This document shows, piece by piece, positions 1 to 10,000 of a DNA stretch of 38,183 nt. A model generated the notes under the pieces. The model made no database searches and was not told where the DNA came from. It saw nothing but the letters and a program-made list of their open reading frames with translations. Source of the stretch: an uncultured Arcobacter sp. (GTDB lineage Bacteria > Campylobacterota > Campylobacteria > Campylobacterales > Arcobacteraceae); contig CALMBI010000024.1 of the NCBI GenBank assembly GCA_937860115.1, positions 1-38,183 on the forward strand. Direction: 5' to 3'. Numbering within the stretch: the stretch's first letter is position 1; every line of letters begins with the position of its first letter. Both the position numbers and the translations under genes were made by a program.

Positions 1-128
1 ACTAAATTTTGAATCAAATGACTTAATTCATTTTCAAATTTTTTGGCTGCTGTGTTTTTATCTTTTGCTATAAATTTTAAAATATGTCCTAAGGCTTTGA
101 TAAACTTAGGTTTTTTTTCAATTTTCAT
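1..128 (-). CDS. RelE/ParE-family-like toxin, partial (C-terminus off the left edge)
   Basis: Minus-strand reading from the ATG at 128..126: MKIEKKPKFIKALGHILKFIAKDKNTAAKKFENELSHLIQNL, resembling RelE/ParE toxin N-termini. ATGA overlap with the upstream gene. Not in the ORF track because it is truncated. Confidence 0.6.
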   Translation of the reverse strand, partial: MKIEKKPKFIKALGHILKFIAKDKNTAAKKFENELSHLIQNL

Positions 129-418
129 CGTTGTATTCCAAGTTCATCTTGAAAAAATTTATCCATCAAAATATTATATTCTTCTTCTGTGACACCCGTT
201 TCTTGTTCAGCTTCAAAAACTCTTCGCCTAACCTCTTCAATACTACTTACCACTACACTTTGTGGATAATTATTTTCATAATCGTAGCTATCATCGATAA
301 CTCGTACTTTTCTATCATTGACAAAACTATCTATCATAGCTTTAAAATGGGGAAAAAAACTATCATCAATTTGTAAATTCATCGTTTGCATCACTAACTC
401 CTTTTGAGCATTGCTCAT
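125..418 (-). CDS. Putative antitoxin of a type II TA pair
   Basis: 97-aa ORF, 4-nt ATGA overlap with the toxin-like ORF; acidic, C-terminal region SSIEEVRRRVFEAEQETGVTEEEY. Confidence 0.5.
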   Translation of the reverse strand: MSNAQKELVMQTMNLQIDDSFFPHFKAMIDSFVNDRKVRVIDDSYDYENNYPQSVVVSSIEEVRRRVFEAEQETGVTEEEYNILMDKFFQDELGIQR

Positions 419-419
419 T

Positions 420-644
420 TTAGCAAATAGTTTTAATATCTCTCTTTAGATAAATATCAATCTCATCTATGGCGATTTGATTTATCTCTCTAAAACTTTT
501 ATCAAGATGTCGATAGACCGATTCAAAAAGTGGGTCTTGTGAGTGGTATTTTTTAAATCTTTCACTATCTTCTTCATATTTTATAAAATAAGCTCCTCGT
601 AATCTTTTCCAATTTTCAATAAGTTGTTCTTTTTCATTCATCAT
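420..644 (-). CDS. Hypothetical protein
   Basis: 74-aa ORF, 4-nt overlap with the NUDIX gene upstream and tightly spaced to the next gene. Confidence 0.6.
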   Translation of the reverse strand: MMNEKEQLIENWKRLRGAYFIKYEEDSERFKKYHSQDPLFESVYRHLDKSFREINQIAIDEIDIYLKRDIKTIC

Positions 645-1057
645 TTTATATCCATATTTAAATAATCTTGAATGATTTTTTTATGATCAAACACCAATTG
701 ATCAAGTGGAATATCAACATCTTGATAGATAAATACTTTTTTTGCATCATCTGCAGCTTTTGGAACTCCACTTGCTTTACAAATATAAACAATACTTGCC
801 GTATGAAATCTCTCATCTCTAGAAGGATCAGAATAAACTCCAAGCAATTTTTCTATCTTTACATCCAATGTAACTTCTTCTTTCATCTCTCTTATTAGTG
901 CAGCTTCAACACTTTCTCCAATATCAACAAAACCACCAGGAAGTGCTAATCCAAAAGGTTTATTTTTTCTCTCAATAAAAACAATTCCTAAATATTTTCC
1001 ATCTTCATTAAAAAGCTGAATCACCCCATCAGTTGCTAAAAAAGGTGTTTGTATCAT
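641..1057 (-). CDS. NUDIX hydrolase
   Basis: Nudix-box-like GGFVDIGESVEAALIREMKEEV. Confidence 0.93.
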   Translation of the reverse strand: MIQTPFLATDGVIQLFNEDGKYLGIVFIERKNKPFGLALPGGFVDIGESVEAALIREMKEEVTLDVKIEKLLGVYSDPSRDERFHTASIVYICKASGVPKAADDAKKVFIYQDVDIPLDQLVFDHKKIIQDYLNMDIK

Positions 1058-1500
1058 TTAAATTCCTTAAAGATATTGTGTACACAACTTTCAATCATCG
1101 TAAAAACTTTCTCAAACCCCTCAAATCTATCAAAAAAATATGGGTCTGGAACATCTTGATTGTCATATCCAAAAAAACCAAGTTTATGAAGTTTCTCTGT
1201 TGGGCAACCCATTTTTAGAAGATTTGAGATATTACTATCATCAAGTGCCACGATAAAGTCAAACTTTTTAAAATCCTCTTTCGTTATCGCTCTTGCTCTA
1301 TGTTGAGCTATATCTATCCCATGCTGTTTAGAAACTTTTATAGAGTTTGGACAAGGATTTTCCCCTTTGTGATAATCTCCAGTCCCACAACTATCAACAC
1401 TTATAGATAAATTATGATTTTTTATAAATTCTCTTGCCACTCCCTCAGCAAGAGGTGAACGACAAATATTTCCTAAACATACAAAAAGAATCGATTTCAA
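1054..1500 (-). CDS. Low molecular weight protein-tyrosine-phosphatase
   Basis: N-terminal VCLGNICRSPLAEGV (CX5R loop) and VPDPYF motif. Confidence 0.93.
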   Translation of the reverse strand: MKSILFVCLGNICRSPLAEGVAREFIKNHNLSISVDSCGTGDYHKGENPCPNSIKVSKQHGIDIAQHRARAITKEDFKKFDFIVALDDSNISNLLKMGCPTEKLHKLGFFGYDNQDVPDPYFFDRFEGFEKVFTMIESCVHNIFKEFK

Positions 1501-1600
1501 ATTAGTACCTTATGTGATTAAATTATAAGATTTTATTCTACCATAAAACTATTTTGTTAAGATAAACACAACTCTAATAAGCCTTGAACTAGAATAAAGG

Positions 1601-1606
1601 TATAAT
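1601..1606 (+). promoter_or_regulatory. Candidate -10 element of the DEAD-box helicase promoter
   Basis: TATAAT 33 nt upstream of the ATG at 1639; no clear -35 at canonical spacing. Confidence 0.4.
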
Positions 1607-1638
1607 CTACGAATATATACAAAAAAATTGGAGCAATT

Positions 1639-3039
1639 ATGAATTTTAAAGAACTAAACCTTTCACGTGAGGTACTAGCAGCGCTAGCTGTTTGCGACTA
1701 CAAAAAACCAACTCCAATCCAAGAAGCAATAATCTCTCAAATCCTAAAAAACAAAGATGTTCAAGCGATTGCCCCAACAGGAAGTGGTAAAACTGCTGCA
1801 TTTTCACTCCCTATCATCGACAAATTAAATAAAAATCTAGCAGATGATTTTAAACTTCCACGAGCTTTGATACTTGTCCCTACAAGAGAATTAGCTGTAC
1901 AAATTGATGCAAGTATCAAAAAATATGCGATCCATACTGACCTTAAATCAGCGACTATTTTTGGTGGAACAAAGATGGAACCACAAGTAAATAAACTTAA
2001 AAAAACGATTGATATTTTAGTAGCCACTCCTGGGCGACTTGCAGAACATATCAAAGAGAAAAACGTAAATCTTGCACATATCAATACACTTGTACTTGAT
2101 GAAGCAGATACAATGCTTGAGATGGGATTTTCTGAAGAGATGGGTGTAATATTTGATAGTTTTGAAACAAAGCCTCAAACGATGCTTTTTAGTGCAACTT
2201 TAGGGGAAAGTATCAAAAAACTTGGGGAGAAAATCCTAGAGAGTGCATATTGTGTAAACATAGATAAAACACAAAAAGGGACACACAAAATCGTCCAGTC
2301 AGTTTATTATATCAATCGTGATGAGAAAAATGCCCTCACCTCTTATCTTATAGGGAAACAATATCAACATCAATTTATCGTTTTTACAAGAACAAAACAA
2401 ACAGCCGAAGAGGTTTTTAACTATTTAGTTGAGAGTGGTTTGAAATGTGATAGTTTACATGGGGATAAAACACATGGGAAACGACAAGTAGCAATCCAAA
2501 GGTTTAGAGATAAAGAGGTGCAAGTTTTAGTAGCGACTGATATTACAGCTCGTGGAATTGATATCAAAGGGCTTGAATATATTATCAATTATGATATCCC
2601 AAATAGTGTGGAGGATTATATCCATAGAATTGGACGAACTGGAAGAGCTGGGATGGATGGAAATGCTATTAGCCTTGTAAGTTCAAGTGAAGTGTATAGT
2701 CAAAAAGTAATTGAGCGAAAACTTCATATCAAGATGAAAGTAGTGAAAGAGAAAGGGTTTGGAAATGATGTCGAAGATACTATCAAAGCCCCTAAAATCC
2801 TGATACGAAAAGAAGCTAAAAGGGATGTCACTGGAGCTTTTGGGCAACAAAAGAAAAAAGTAAAACCAAAGAAAAAAACAACCAAAAGAGATGGCGATCC
2901 AAAAGCTGAAAAGTTTGAAAAGAAAACTTCAAAAACGGTGGCAAAAACACCAACAAAAGAGAAAAAAGCAAAAAAGTTGATAGATTCTAAAACATATGCT
3001 AAAAAAACAAAATCGTACAAAGATATAAGAGGTAGATAA
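1639..3039 (+). CDS. DEAD/DEAH box RNA helicase with Lys-rich C-terminal tail
   Basis: APTGSGKT, PTRELAVQI, VLDEADTML, SAT, HRIGRTGRAG motifs. Confidence 0.95.
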   Translation: MNFKELNLSREVLAALAVCDYKKPTPIQEAIISQILKNKDVQAIAPTGSGKTAAFSLPIIDKLNKNLADDFKLPRALILVPTRELAVQIDASIKKYAIHTDLKSATIFGGTKMEPQVNKLKKTIDILVATPGRLAEHIKEKNVNLAHINTLVLDEADTMLEMGFSEEMGVIFDSFETKPQTMLFSATLGESIKKLGEKILESAYCVNIDKTQKGTHKIVQSVYYINRDEKNALTSYLIGKQYQHQFIVFTRTKQTAEEVFNYLVESGLKCDSLHGDKTHGKRQVAIQRFRDKEVQVLVATDITARGIDIKGLEYIINYDIPNSVEDYIHRIGRTGRAGMDGNAISLVSSSEVYSQKVIERKLHIKMKVVKEKGFGNDVEDTIKAPKILIRKEAKRDVTGAFGQQKKKVKPKKKTTKRDGDPKAEKFEKKTSKTVAKTPTKEKKAKKLIDSKTYAKKTKSYKDIRGR

Positions 3040-3656
3040 TGTTTACTGGTCTTATAAGAGAGATGGCAAAAGTTGAAAGTTTTGTGGGAAGTTTGCTCAC
3101 TATCAAAGCTTCATACAAACCCAAAATAGGAGATAGCATCGCTATAAATGGAGCATGTTTAACTGTTGTCCAAATAAAAAATGGTTCTTTTAGTGTGGAA
3201 CTTTCCCCCGAATCACAAAGTGTCCTAGCCCTTGAAAACTATAAAAATGAAGTCCATATCGAACCAGCTATGATGATGGGAGATAGATTTGAAGGACATA
3301 TAGTTCAAGGTCATGTGGATTGTATAGGAAAAATTGTAGCTATTAAAAACAATGGAAATTCGGCTGATTTTTATATTGAGCTTCCAAAAGAGTATATGAA
3401 ATTTGTTATCCCAAAAGGGAGTATCACAGTTGATGGAGTGAGCCTTACAGTCAATGATGTAATAGGAACTAAAAATCAATTTAGACTTACTATCATTCCT
3501 CATACAATAGAAAATACACTTTTTAAGACTTATAAAATAAACTCAAAAGTAAATATAGAAACCGATATGTTCGCACGATATATTTATAATATGTTTAAAG
3601 GTTCTAAAGATAAATTAGATTGGGATACTGTAGATAGTATTATGGCTAGATACTAA
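3039..3656 (+). CDS. ribE: Riboflavin synthase alpha subunit
   Basis: MFTGLIREMA start, duplicated lumazine-binding domain signatures (GACLTVV, GVSLTVND), EGHIVQGHVD. Confidence 0.92.
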   Translation: MFTGLIREMAKVESFVGSLLTIKASYKPKIGDSIAINGACLTVVQIKNGSFSVELSPESQSVLALENYKNEVHIEPAMMMGDRFEGHIVQGHVDCIGKIVAIKNNGNSADFYIELPKEYMKFVIPKGSITVDGVSLTVNDVIGTKNQFRLTIIPHTIENTLFKTYKINSKVNIETDMFARYIYNMFKGSKDKLDWDTVDSIMARY

Positions 3657-3763
3657 TTTTCCCAATACCAAAATCAAAATCTAATTACGATTTTTATTAA
3701 AAGATTAACTCCAATCGTTCTACAATTTCTTATAAAAAAACCAAATATAAGGAGGAAAAGGTT

Positions 3764-3928
3764 ATGTTAGGTGATATTATTGCCTCATTATTTATTGCGG
3801 GATTTTTCTTTTTTATGTATAAGATCGGACAGGCATTTGTTCCAAAAGAAAATCCAATATCAAAGGTTTTTGCAATAGGATCTATTGTTCTTAGTACATT
3901 TTTAATAGGACTAGTGATTAGTGCCTAA
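3764..3928 (+). CDS. Small (54 aa) predicted two-helix membrane protein
   Basis: ATG preceded by strong SD (AAGGAGG). Translation MLGDIIASLFIAGFFFFMYKIGQAFVPKENPISKVFAIGSIVLSTFLIGLVISA. Below the ORF-track size cutoff. Confidence 0.65.
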   Translation: MLGDIIASLFIAGFFFFMYKIGQAFVPKENPISKVFAIGSIVLSTFLIGLVISA

Positions 3929-3933
3929 GTAAA

Positions 3934-3959
3934 AGACTAGCATTTTTGCTAGTCTCTTT
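3934..3959. terminator. Bidirectional intrinsic-terminator-like hairpin
   Basis: AGACTAGCA-TTTT-TGCTAGTCT perfect 9-bp stem followed by a T-rich run, between convergent genes. Confidence 0.75.
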
Positions 3960-5400
3960 TATTCTTTGATTTTTAGAGGTATTTTAATAGTAAATTGTGC
4001 TCCCAAATACTTTTGCTCACTGTATTCCATCTCTTTGTTTTCCACACTAATCGTACAATCCATATATTTTTCAATCATCTCTTTGGACATATAGAGCCCA
4101 ATCCCCGTGCCATTAGTATCTGATTTTGTTGTAAATTTTGAATCAAATATTTTATCAATAATATTTTCAGGTATCCCACCTGCATTATCTTGAATGACAA
4201 TCACTCCACTGTTACCATCTTTGAGAATCTTTGTTTTCAAAATTTTAAACTCTTGTTTTTCTGCTTTTCTTTCAAATTCATCGATCGCATTTACAAAAAT
4301 ATTCATAAATATTTGAATCAATTCCCTCGGATATCCAAGAATTTCTAAATCCTCATCATATTCTTCTAACATCTTAATAGAATTTTTTTTGATTTTTTGA
4401 ACTAAAAGCTCAATAGTATGTGCATATATTGTACTTAAAAAGAAACTCTCTTTTCTCTATCCTCTTTAAAAAAATTTCTAAAATCATTTATGGTTTCAGA
4501 TAGATGCATAACGTGTTGAGTAATTTTATTAAAATGATCAATATTATCTATCGGAAGCCCTATCTCATTGTGTACGACTCCAGAACTTGAAAGTGTTGAT
4601 ATGGCACTAAGTGGTTATTTCCATTGATGAATTATGTTTTCAAGCATCTCTCCCATCATAGCCATTTTTGATTGTTGATAAATGAGTTGCTCTTTGATTT
4701 GAAGTTCCCTTTTTGCTTGAAGCTCTTTTGTGATATCCCTACCACTTCCTACAGTTCCAAGTAGTCTTCCACTATCATCAAAAAAAGGTGCTTTATGCAC
4801 CTCCAAAATTAGATACTCACCTTTTACATTTCCATACTCTTCAAAAACCATATTTTTCATATTTTGTAAAACAACTTCATCAGAATTAAAACAAAGTTCT
4901 CCAAACGTATGCCACTCTTTATTCTCTTTATGTTTCTCTCTTTCTCTCAAAGCAAAATAAATATCACCTTTACCAATAGGTTCCTCTGTATCTTTTGCCA
5001 TCAAAAGATTTTCACAGATTGCTTTGTTTGCAAAGATATATTTTCCATTTACATCTTTTGCCCACAACATATCAGGAAGATTATCAGCAAGCAACCGAAG
5101 TAATTTATTTGGATCGAGTACACCATCAAGTGAGCTATCCTCTAGATCATTTTTCTGACCATGAAAAATAATCACTCCATCATCCATTTTATCCACATCA
5201 AATATATACTGCTCACCTTGACAATAAAAAAATGTTCTCCCCATATCTTTATTGTATAGAGCATTCACGCCATCTTTAATAAGTGTATTAAGATCTGTAT
5301 TGAAAGAAAAATCATCACTAAATAGTTTCTTGAAATTATGATTATAATGTTTAATTTGATTAGATTTTACATCATATAAAAATATAATTGTTCTCTTCAT
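3959..5400 (-). pseudogene. PAS-domain sensor histidine kinase, disrupted
   Basis: Two ORF fragments (4615..5400 PAS plus H-box start IIHQWK; 3959..4372 ATPase domain NAIDEFERKAEK, DNAGGIP, GTGIGLYMSKEMIEKYM). Sequence between still encodes HisKA-like PLSAISTLSSSGVVHNEIGLPIDNIDHFNKITQHVMHLSETINDFRNFF, interrupted by TAA at 4615..4617 and a frame change near 4436..4450. Confidence 0.85.
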
Positions 5401-5554
5401 ACTAACTCCTCAAGGATGTCATTTTTAGAATTTTTATGACATGATTATAGTATCACAGTGGCACATAAGATTAGTAATTTTTTTGTAATTCGATAGTATT
5501 TTTAAATGCTTCTAAATCTTGAATCGTTAACAAAAGATTTTCAATCTGATTTTG

Positions 5555-6430
5555 TTATAAAACTGGATTCATCAGAGCACCTTTTGTGTCAATATGTGCA
5601 ACACCAATAAGATGTCCTATTTCGTGAGCTAAAATAACTTTAAGCTCTTGTAGATTTTCAAAACCATAAATCTCTATACGATCCATGCTACTTGTGATTG
5701 TTTTTTCCCTTTGAAACTTTCCATCTTTATAAATAGTTTTTAATGTTGTTTCAATATATCCAATAGCTGCACCTTTTGTCTCTTTAAAACTTTTAGACAG
5801 ATTTTCTATCTCCCTTCGGATTCTATTATAGTTTCTTACTATCATATTATAGTTTGTAATTTTTTGATTATATTGACCCACAAGCCCTTTATATTTCATC
5901 AGTTTTTGTTGGTAGAAATTTTTCTCTTTCTTGATATTTTGTTGTTCATCTTTTACAAAATTACTTATCTTTTCATATTCCTCTTGAGTATGTTGTTTTT
6001 GATTTTCATTTTCAATGTAGTTGTTGAGCTTTTCTATTTTGATATTTATATTTTGATTTAAAAATTCAACTTCACTTTGTTTTACTACAATCTCTTCTTC
6101 TAACTGTGGGAGTATATTTTGAATATTTTCCAATTTTTCTTGGAGTTTTTTACTATTAGAGAGATTTCTTTCAATCGCAATCTTTCGATTTGAACGATTA
6201 ACAAATACTATATTGACTGGTTTTCCATCATTTGAAATATCAAAAAGATTTGCTCCAACTTGTGATTCAAGTTCTTGCTCTATATTTTTAAGAAGAGATT
6301 TCAAAATCTCTTTTGAGAGAATTGTACTAAAATGAGGATCTATAGAGCCAACTTTTATTTTTTCTACCTGTCCATATAAAAATTCTACAGAAATAAAAAA
6401 TAAAAATAGATACTTGAATATTCTTTTCAA
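5555..6430 (-). CDS. Secreted coiled-coil protein with C-terminal metzincin (matrixin-like) zinc metalloprotease domain
   Basis: N-terminal signal peptide-like MKRIFKYLFLFFISVEFLYG; zinc motif HEIGHLIGVAH; Met-turn-like ALMNPVL. Coding-like sequence continues in frame past the TAA to 5471. Confidence 0.8.
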   Translation of the reverse strand: MKRIFKYLFLFFISVEFLYGQVEKIKVGSIDPHFSTILSKEILKSLLKNIEQELESQVGANLFDISNDGKPVNIVFVNRSNRKIAIERNLSNSKKLQEKLENIQNILPQLEEEIVVKQSEVEFLNQNINIKIEKLNNYIENENQKQHTQEEYEKISNFVKDEQQNIKKEKNFYQQKLMKYKGLVGQYNQKITNYNMIVRNYNRIRREIENLSKSFKETKGAAIGYIETTLKTIYKDGKFQREKTITSSMDRIEIYGFENLQELKVILAHEIGHLIGVAHIDTKGALMNPVL

Positions 6431-6488
6431 ACCTCATCCTATTTATTGGTGAAGTGATAATAGATAGCTATTGCTATCTATTAAAAAA

Positions 6489-6983
6489 TTATAAAATAAC
6501 CTCAATCTCTTTTGAATCATTAACAACTTTTTTCTCTTTGACGATTCTATCTTCTTTTAATTTTACAGCTAACTCTTTATCGGCGATAGCTAATATTTGC
6601 ATTGCTAAAAACGCAGCATTTACAGCTCCTGCTTTTCCAAGTGCAACAGTTGCTACAGGCATACCTGAAGGCATTTGAACAGTAGAAAGCATAGCATCCA
6701 TACCATCCATCGCTCCACCTTTCATAGGTACACCAATAACAGGTTTTGTAGTAGTGGCTGCTAAAGCACCAGCTAAGTGTGCAGCCATACCAGCTGCAGC
6801 TATAAATACTTTTGCACCTTTTTCTTCAGCTTCTTTAATATATTTTTTTGTTCGTTCAGGCGATCTATGAGCTGAACTAATGATAAGTTCATATTTTACA
6901 TTGAACTCTTCTAAAGTCTCAGCACAACTTTTCATTACATCATAATCACTTTTACTACCCATAATAATCGAAACAAAATTCAT
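6489..6983 (-). CDS. purE: 5-(carboxyamino)imidazole ribonucleotide mutase
   Basis: MGSKSDYDVM, SAHRSPER, AAAGMAAHLAG, GVPMKGGAMDGMDAMLS motifs. Confidence 0.96.
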   Translation of the reverse strand: MNFVSIIMGSKSDYDVMKSCAETLEEFNVKYELIISSAHRSPERTKKYIKEAEEKGAKVFIAAAGMAAHLAGALAATTTKPVIGVPMKGGAMDGMDAMLSTVQMPSGMPVATVALGKAGAVNAAFLAMQILAIADKELAVKLKEDRIVKEKKVVNDSKEIEVIL

Positions 6984-7035
6984 TCTCTACCCTTTTTTTA
7001 TTTTTTTAAAGTCCAATATAGTACCAAATATTTTA

Positions 7036-10000
7036 TTAAAGAGCTAACTTTTTCACACCTGCAAAATCTATTTTTCCACTTCCTAAAAGAGGAATATTTG
7101 CTACAACTTTTACTTCACTTGGGATCCATAAAGGTTCAATTCCAAACTCTATGATGATTTGTTTTAACTCTTCTATCTCTTGATTGATAAGAAGCACTAT
7201 TTTTTCACCTTTTTTTTCATCAGGAAGATTTACTGCAGCAAGTTTCAGATCTTCTAAATCACCAAATGCTTCGTAAATCTTATTTTCAACTGCAGTAAGA
7301 CTTATCATCTCCCCTGCTACTTTTGCAAACCTTGAATATCTATCAACAATAGTAACAAAACCATCTTCATCAACATGCCCTTTATCACCTGTTTTATACC
7401 ATACTCTATCACCCAATCTAACCAAAACATCATTTGTTTTTTCTTTATTATTAAGATACCCAACCATCACATTAGAACCTGTTACAATAATAAGTCCATC
7501 TTCACCTATTGGGAGTTCATCCATACTATTTGGATCAACAATTTTTACAGCACATCCAGGAAGTGGCATACCGATTGTCCCTCTTTTATTACCAGTTTGC
7601 ACTTGCCAATAGTTCATATCTAGATTATCAGGGATATTTGCACTTATTACAGGGGAACACTCTGTTGCACCATACCCCTCATATACTTCCACACCAAACT
7701 TTTGTTTAAATTCATCAGCAACTGCAGGATTCAGTTTTTCAGCTCCAGCAAAAACCATATTGAGAGTTTCAAACATCAAAGGAGTGAGCTTTTTATTTCT
7801 AAGATAGAGTCTAATAAAAGTCGAAGTTGCACACATGAATGTAACTTTATTTTTTGCAACTGTTTTTCCTATCCCATATCCATCAGTTGGATCTGGATGA
7901 CATACAAGTTTAATCCCTTCTATAAGAGGAAGAAGTGTAGTTACAGTTAATCCAAAAGCATGGAAGATTGGAAGAGTTCCTAAAAAAACCTCTTTATCTG
8001 TGATATTGAGCATCTCACCTATTTGTTTCACATTTGTAAGAAGATTTCTATGAGAGAGCATCACACCTTTTGGTGTCCCTTCACTCCCACTACTAAATAA
8101 AATAGCTCCAATTGAATCAATTGTATTTTTTGATCCATAAAGTGATTTAACCAAAAATGTTGGTGCAAACTTTATAAATCCGTATCGTAAAAGTATAGGA
8201 ATCATATCGAGTTTTGAACTATTTTTTTTGATATCTTCAAGATAAGTAACATTTAGATTTTCAAAAAGTGAATTTACATCTATCCCTTTATCTTTAAGCT
8301 TGTCACAAAACTTTCTTGAAGTATAGATATTTTTAATTTTTGCTTGCTCTATCCCAAACAAAATCGCCTCTTTTGAAGCTGTATAGTTAAGATTTACTGT
8401 AGTTTTTCCAGCAAGGAGTGTAGCGATATTTAAAATCGCTCCGATTGAAGTTGTTGGAAGAAGTAATCCTATATTTTGTTCACTATTTTTTTGGATGATA
8501 TTTCTAAAAAATAGTGCCATTGTGAGCATTTTATTGTAACTAAACTCTTCACCACTAATATCCACAAGTGCTATCTTTGAGCCATTTCTTTTTACAGTTT
8601 CTATTAAAACACTATCGATGTTTTGAAATTCATTGATATAATTATCCCAACTTTCACTAGCTATCTCAAATAGATTCTTTTTCACTTCACTTGCACTCGC
8701 TTTAATGTTTTTAGGTTTACCAAATGACACTATAACATCCTTTTTATATTTAGTTTCTTTTATCTCTTTGAAGTTTATGTTTGATCTTGACCACTTTGTA
8801 CCCCAAAGTCCACTGATATAAAATGGGATAATTGTTCCATTTTCTAGGTGTGAAGTTGCTATCTCAAATCCTTTTTTGAATTCTCCTAAATGTCCACTTC
8901 GGCTGATAGTTCCTTCTGGAAATATACAAACTACTTCCCCATTTGCTATATATTTTGCCACCTCTTCAAGTGATTTCTTCCCACCTCCACTTGAGATTGG
9001 TATTACTTTAAAAAAATCCAAAAATGGTTTGAGGATCTTTTTTTCATAGATACTTCGCTCCATCACAAAACGGATCGGTCTTGGAGATGCCATTTGAACA
9101 AATGCCCAATCAAGCCAGCTGATATGATTACCAAGTAATAAAAGTCCACCATTTTGCGGGATGTTTTCGATCCCTTTTACTTTTAATCTATATTTGAAAG
9201 AGAAAAAAACTGAGATAAAAAGTTTGATAAGGGATTGTGGCAATTTATATATTGTATAAAGTGAGCTTCCAAAAGCTATAAACGCTACAAGATATAGTAT
9301 CTGTGTATCGTTTACTTCTAAAAAACTAAAGCTAACAGTAGCAACCAAAAATGAAAACATAAAGATATTTTGTATAAAGTTATTTCCAGATAATATAAGT
9401 CCAAGTCTTTTATTTGAGGCATGAAATTGGATAAGTGAATTAAGAGGAACAAGCAATAAACCACCAAATACACCAAAAAAGAAAAAATTTAATCCTGTTA
9501 GGTAAAGATCACTAATAAAAGGTATAAGAAGTAAAGTAATAAATACGCCTATAGATCCAACTGGAACCATTCCAAGTTCTATATAGTTTTTTGATAATTT
9601 AGAAGCTAGCATTGATCCAACAATGATTCCTATAGCAGATACAGCCATAAGTCCTTGTATCACTATGACATTTGTAACTTCAAAATGCTCTTTGACGTAT
9701 GCTGGAAATACTGCAAGGACAACTTGCGATACCGCCCAAAAAATAGAGAGTCCGATAATTGAAATGAGTATAATCTCATTTGTTTTAATGAGCTTTAGAT
9801 TTTTTTGAAGATATTTTCCTTTGATATAATCACTCAATATGAATTTTTGGTAATTTTTTTCTATTGTTTTATTTGGAAGTTTATATGCTAAAAATAATTC
9901 AAGTAACGATCCACCAATGAGTGCAAATCCAAGTGGAGCGATATTTTTTAAAATCGACTCTTCACTTGTTGTATCCATAAGTAGATTTTCAAATCCGATA

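Noticed and set aside
2724-3020. Minus-strand 98-aa ORF opposite the helicase tail
   Set aside because: Mirror of the Lys-rich helicase C-terminus, giving a Phe-rich artefactual translation.
7375-7950. Three plus-strand ORFs antisense to the Aas-like gene
   Set aside because: Fully contained in a well-supported long CDS on the opposite strand; no motifs.
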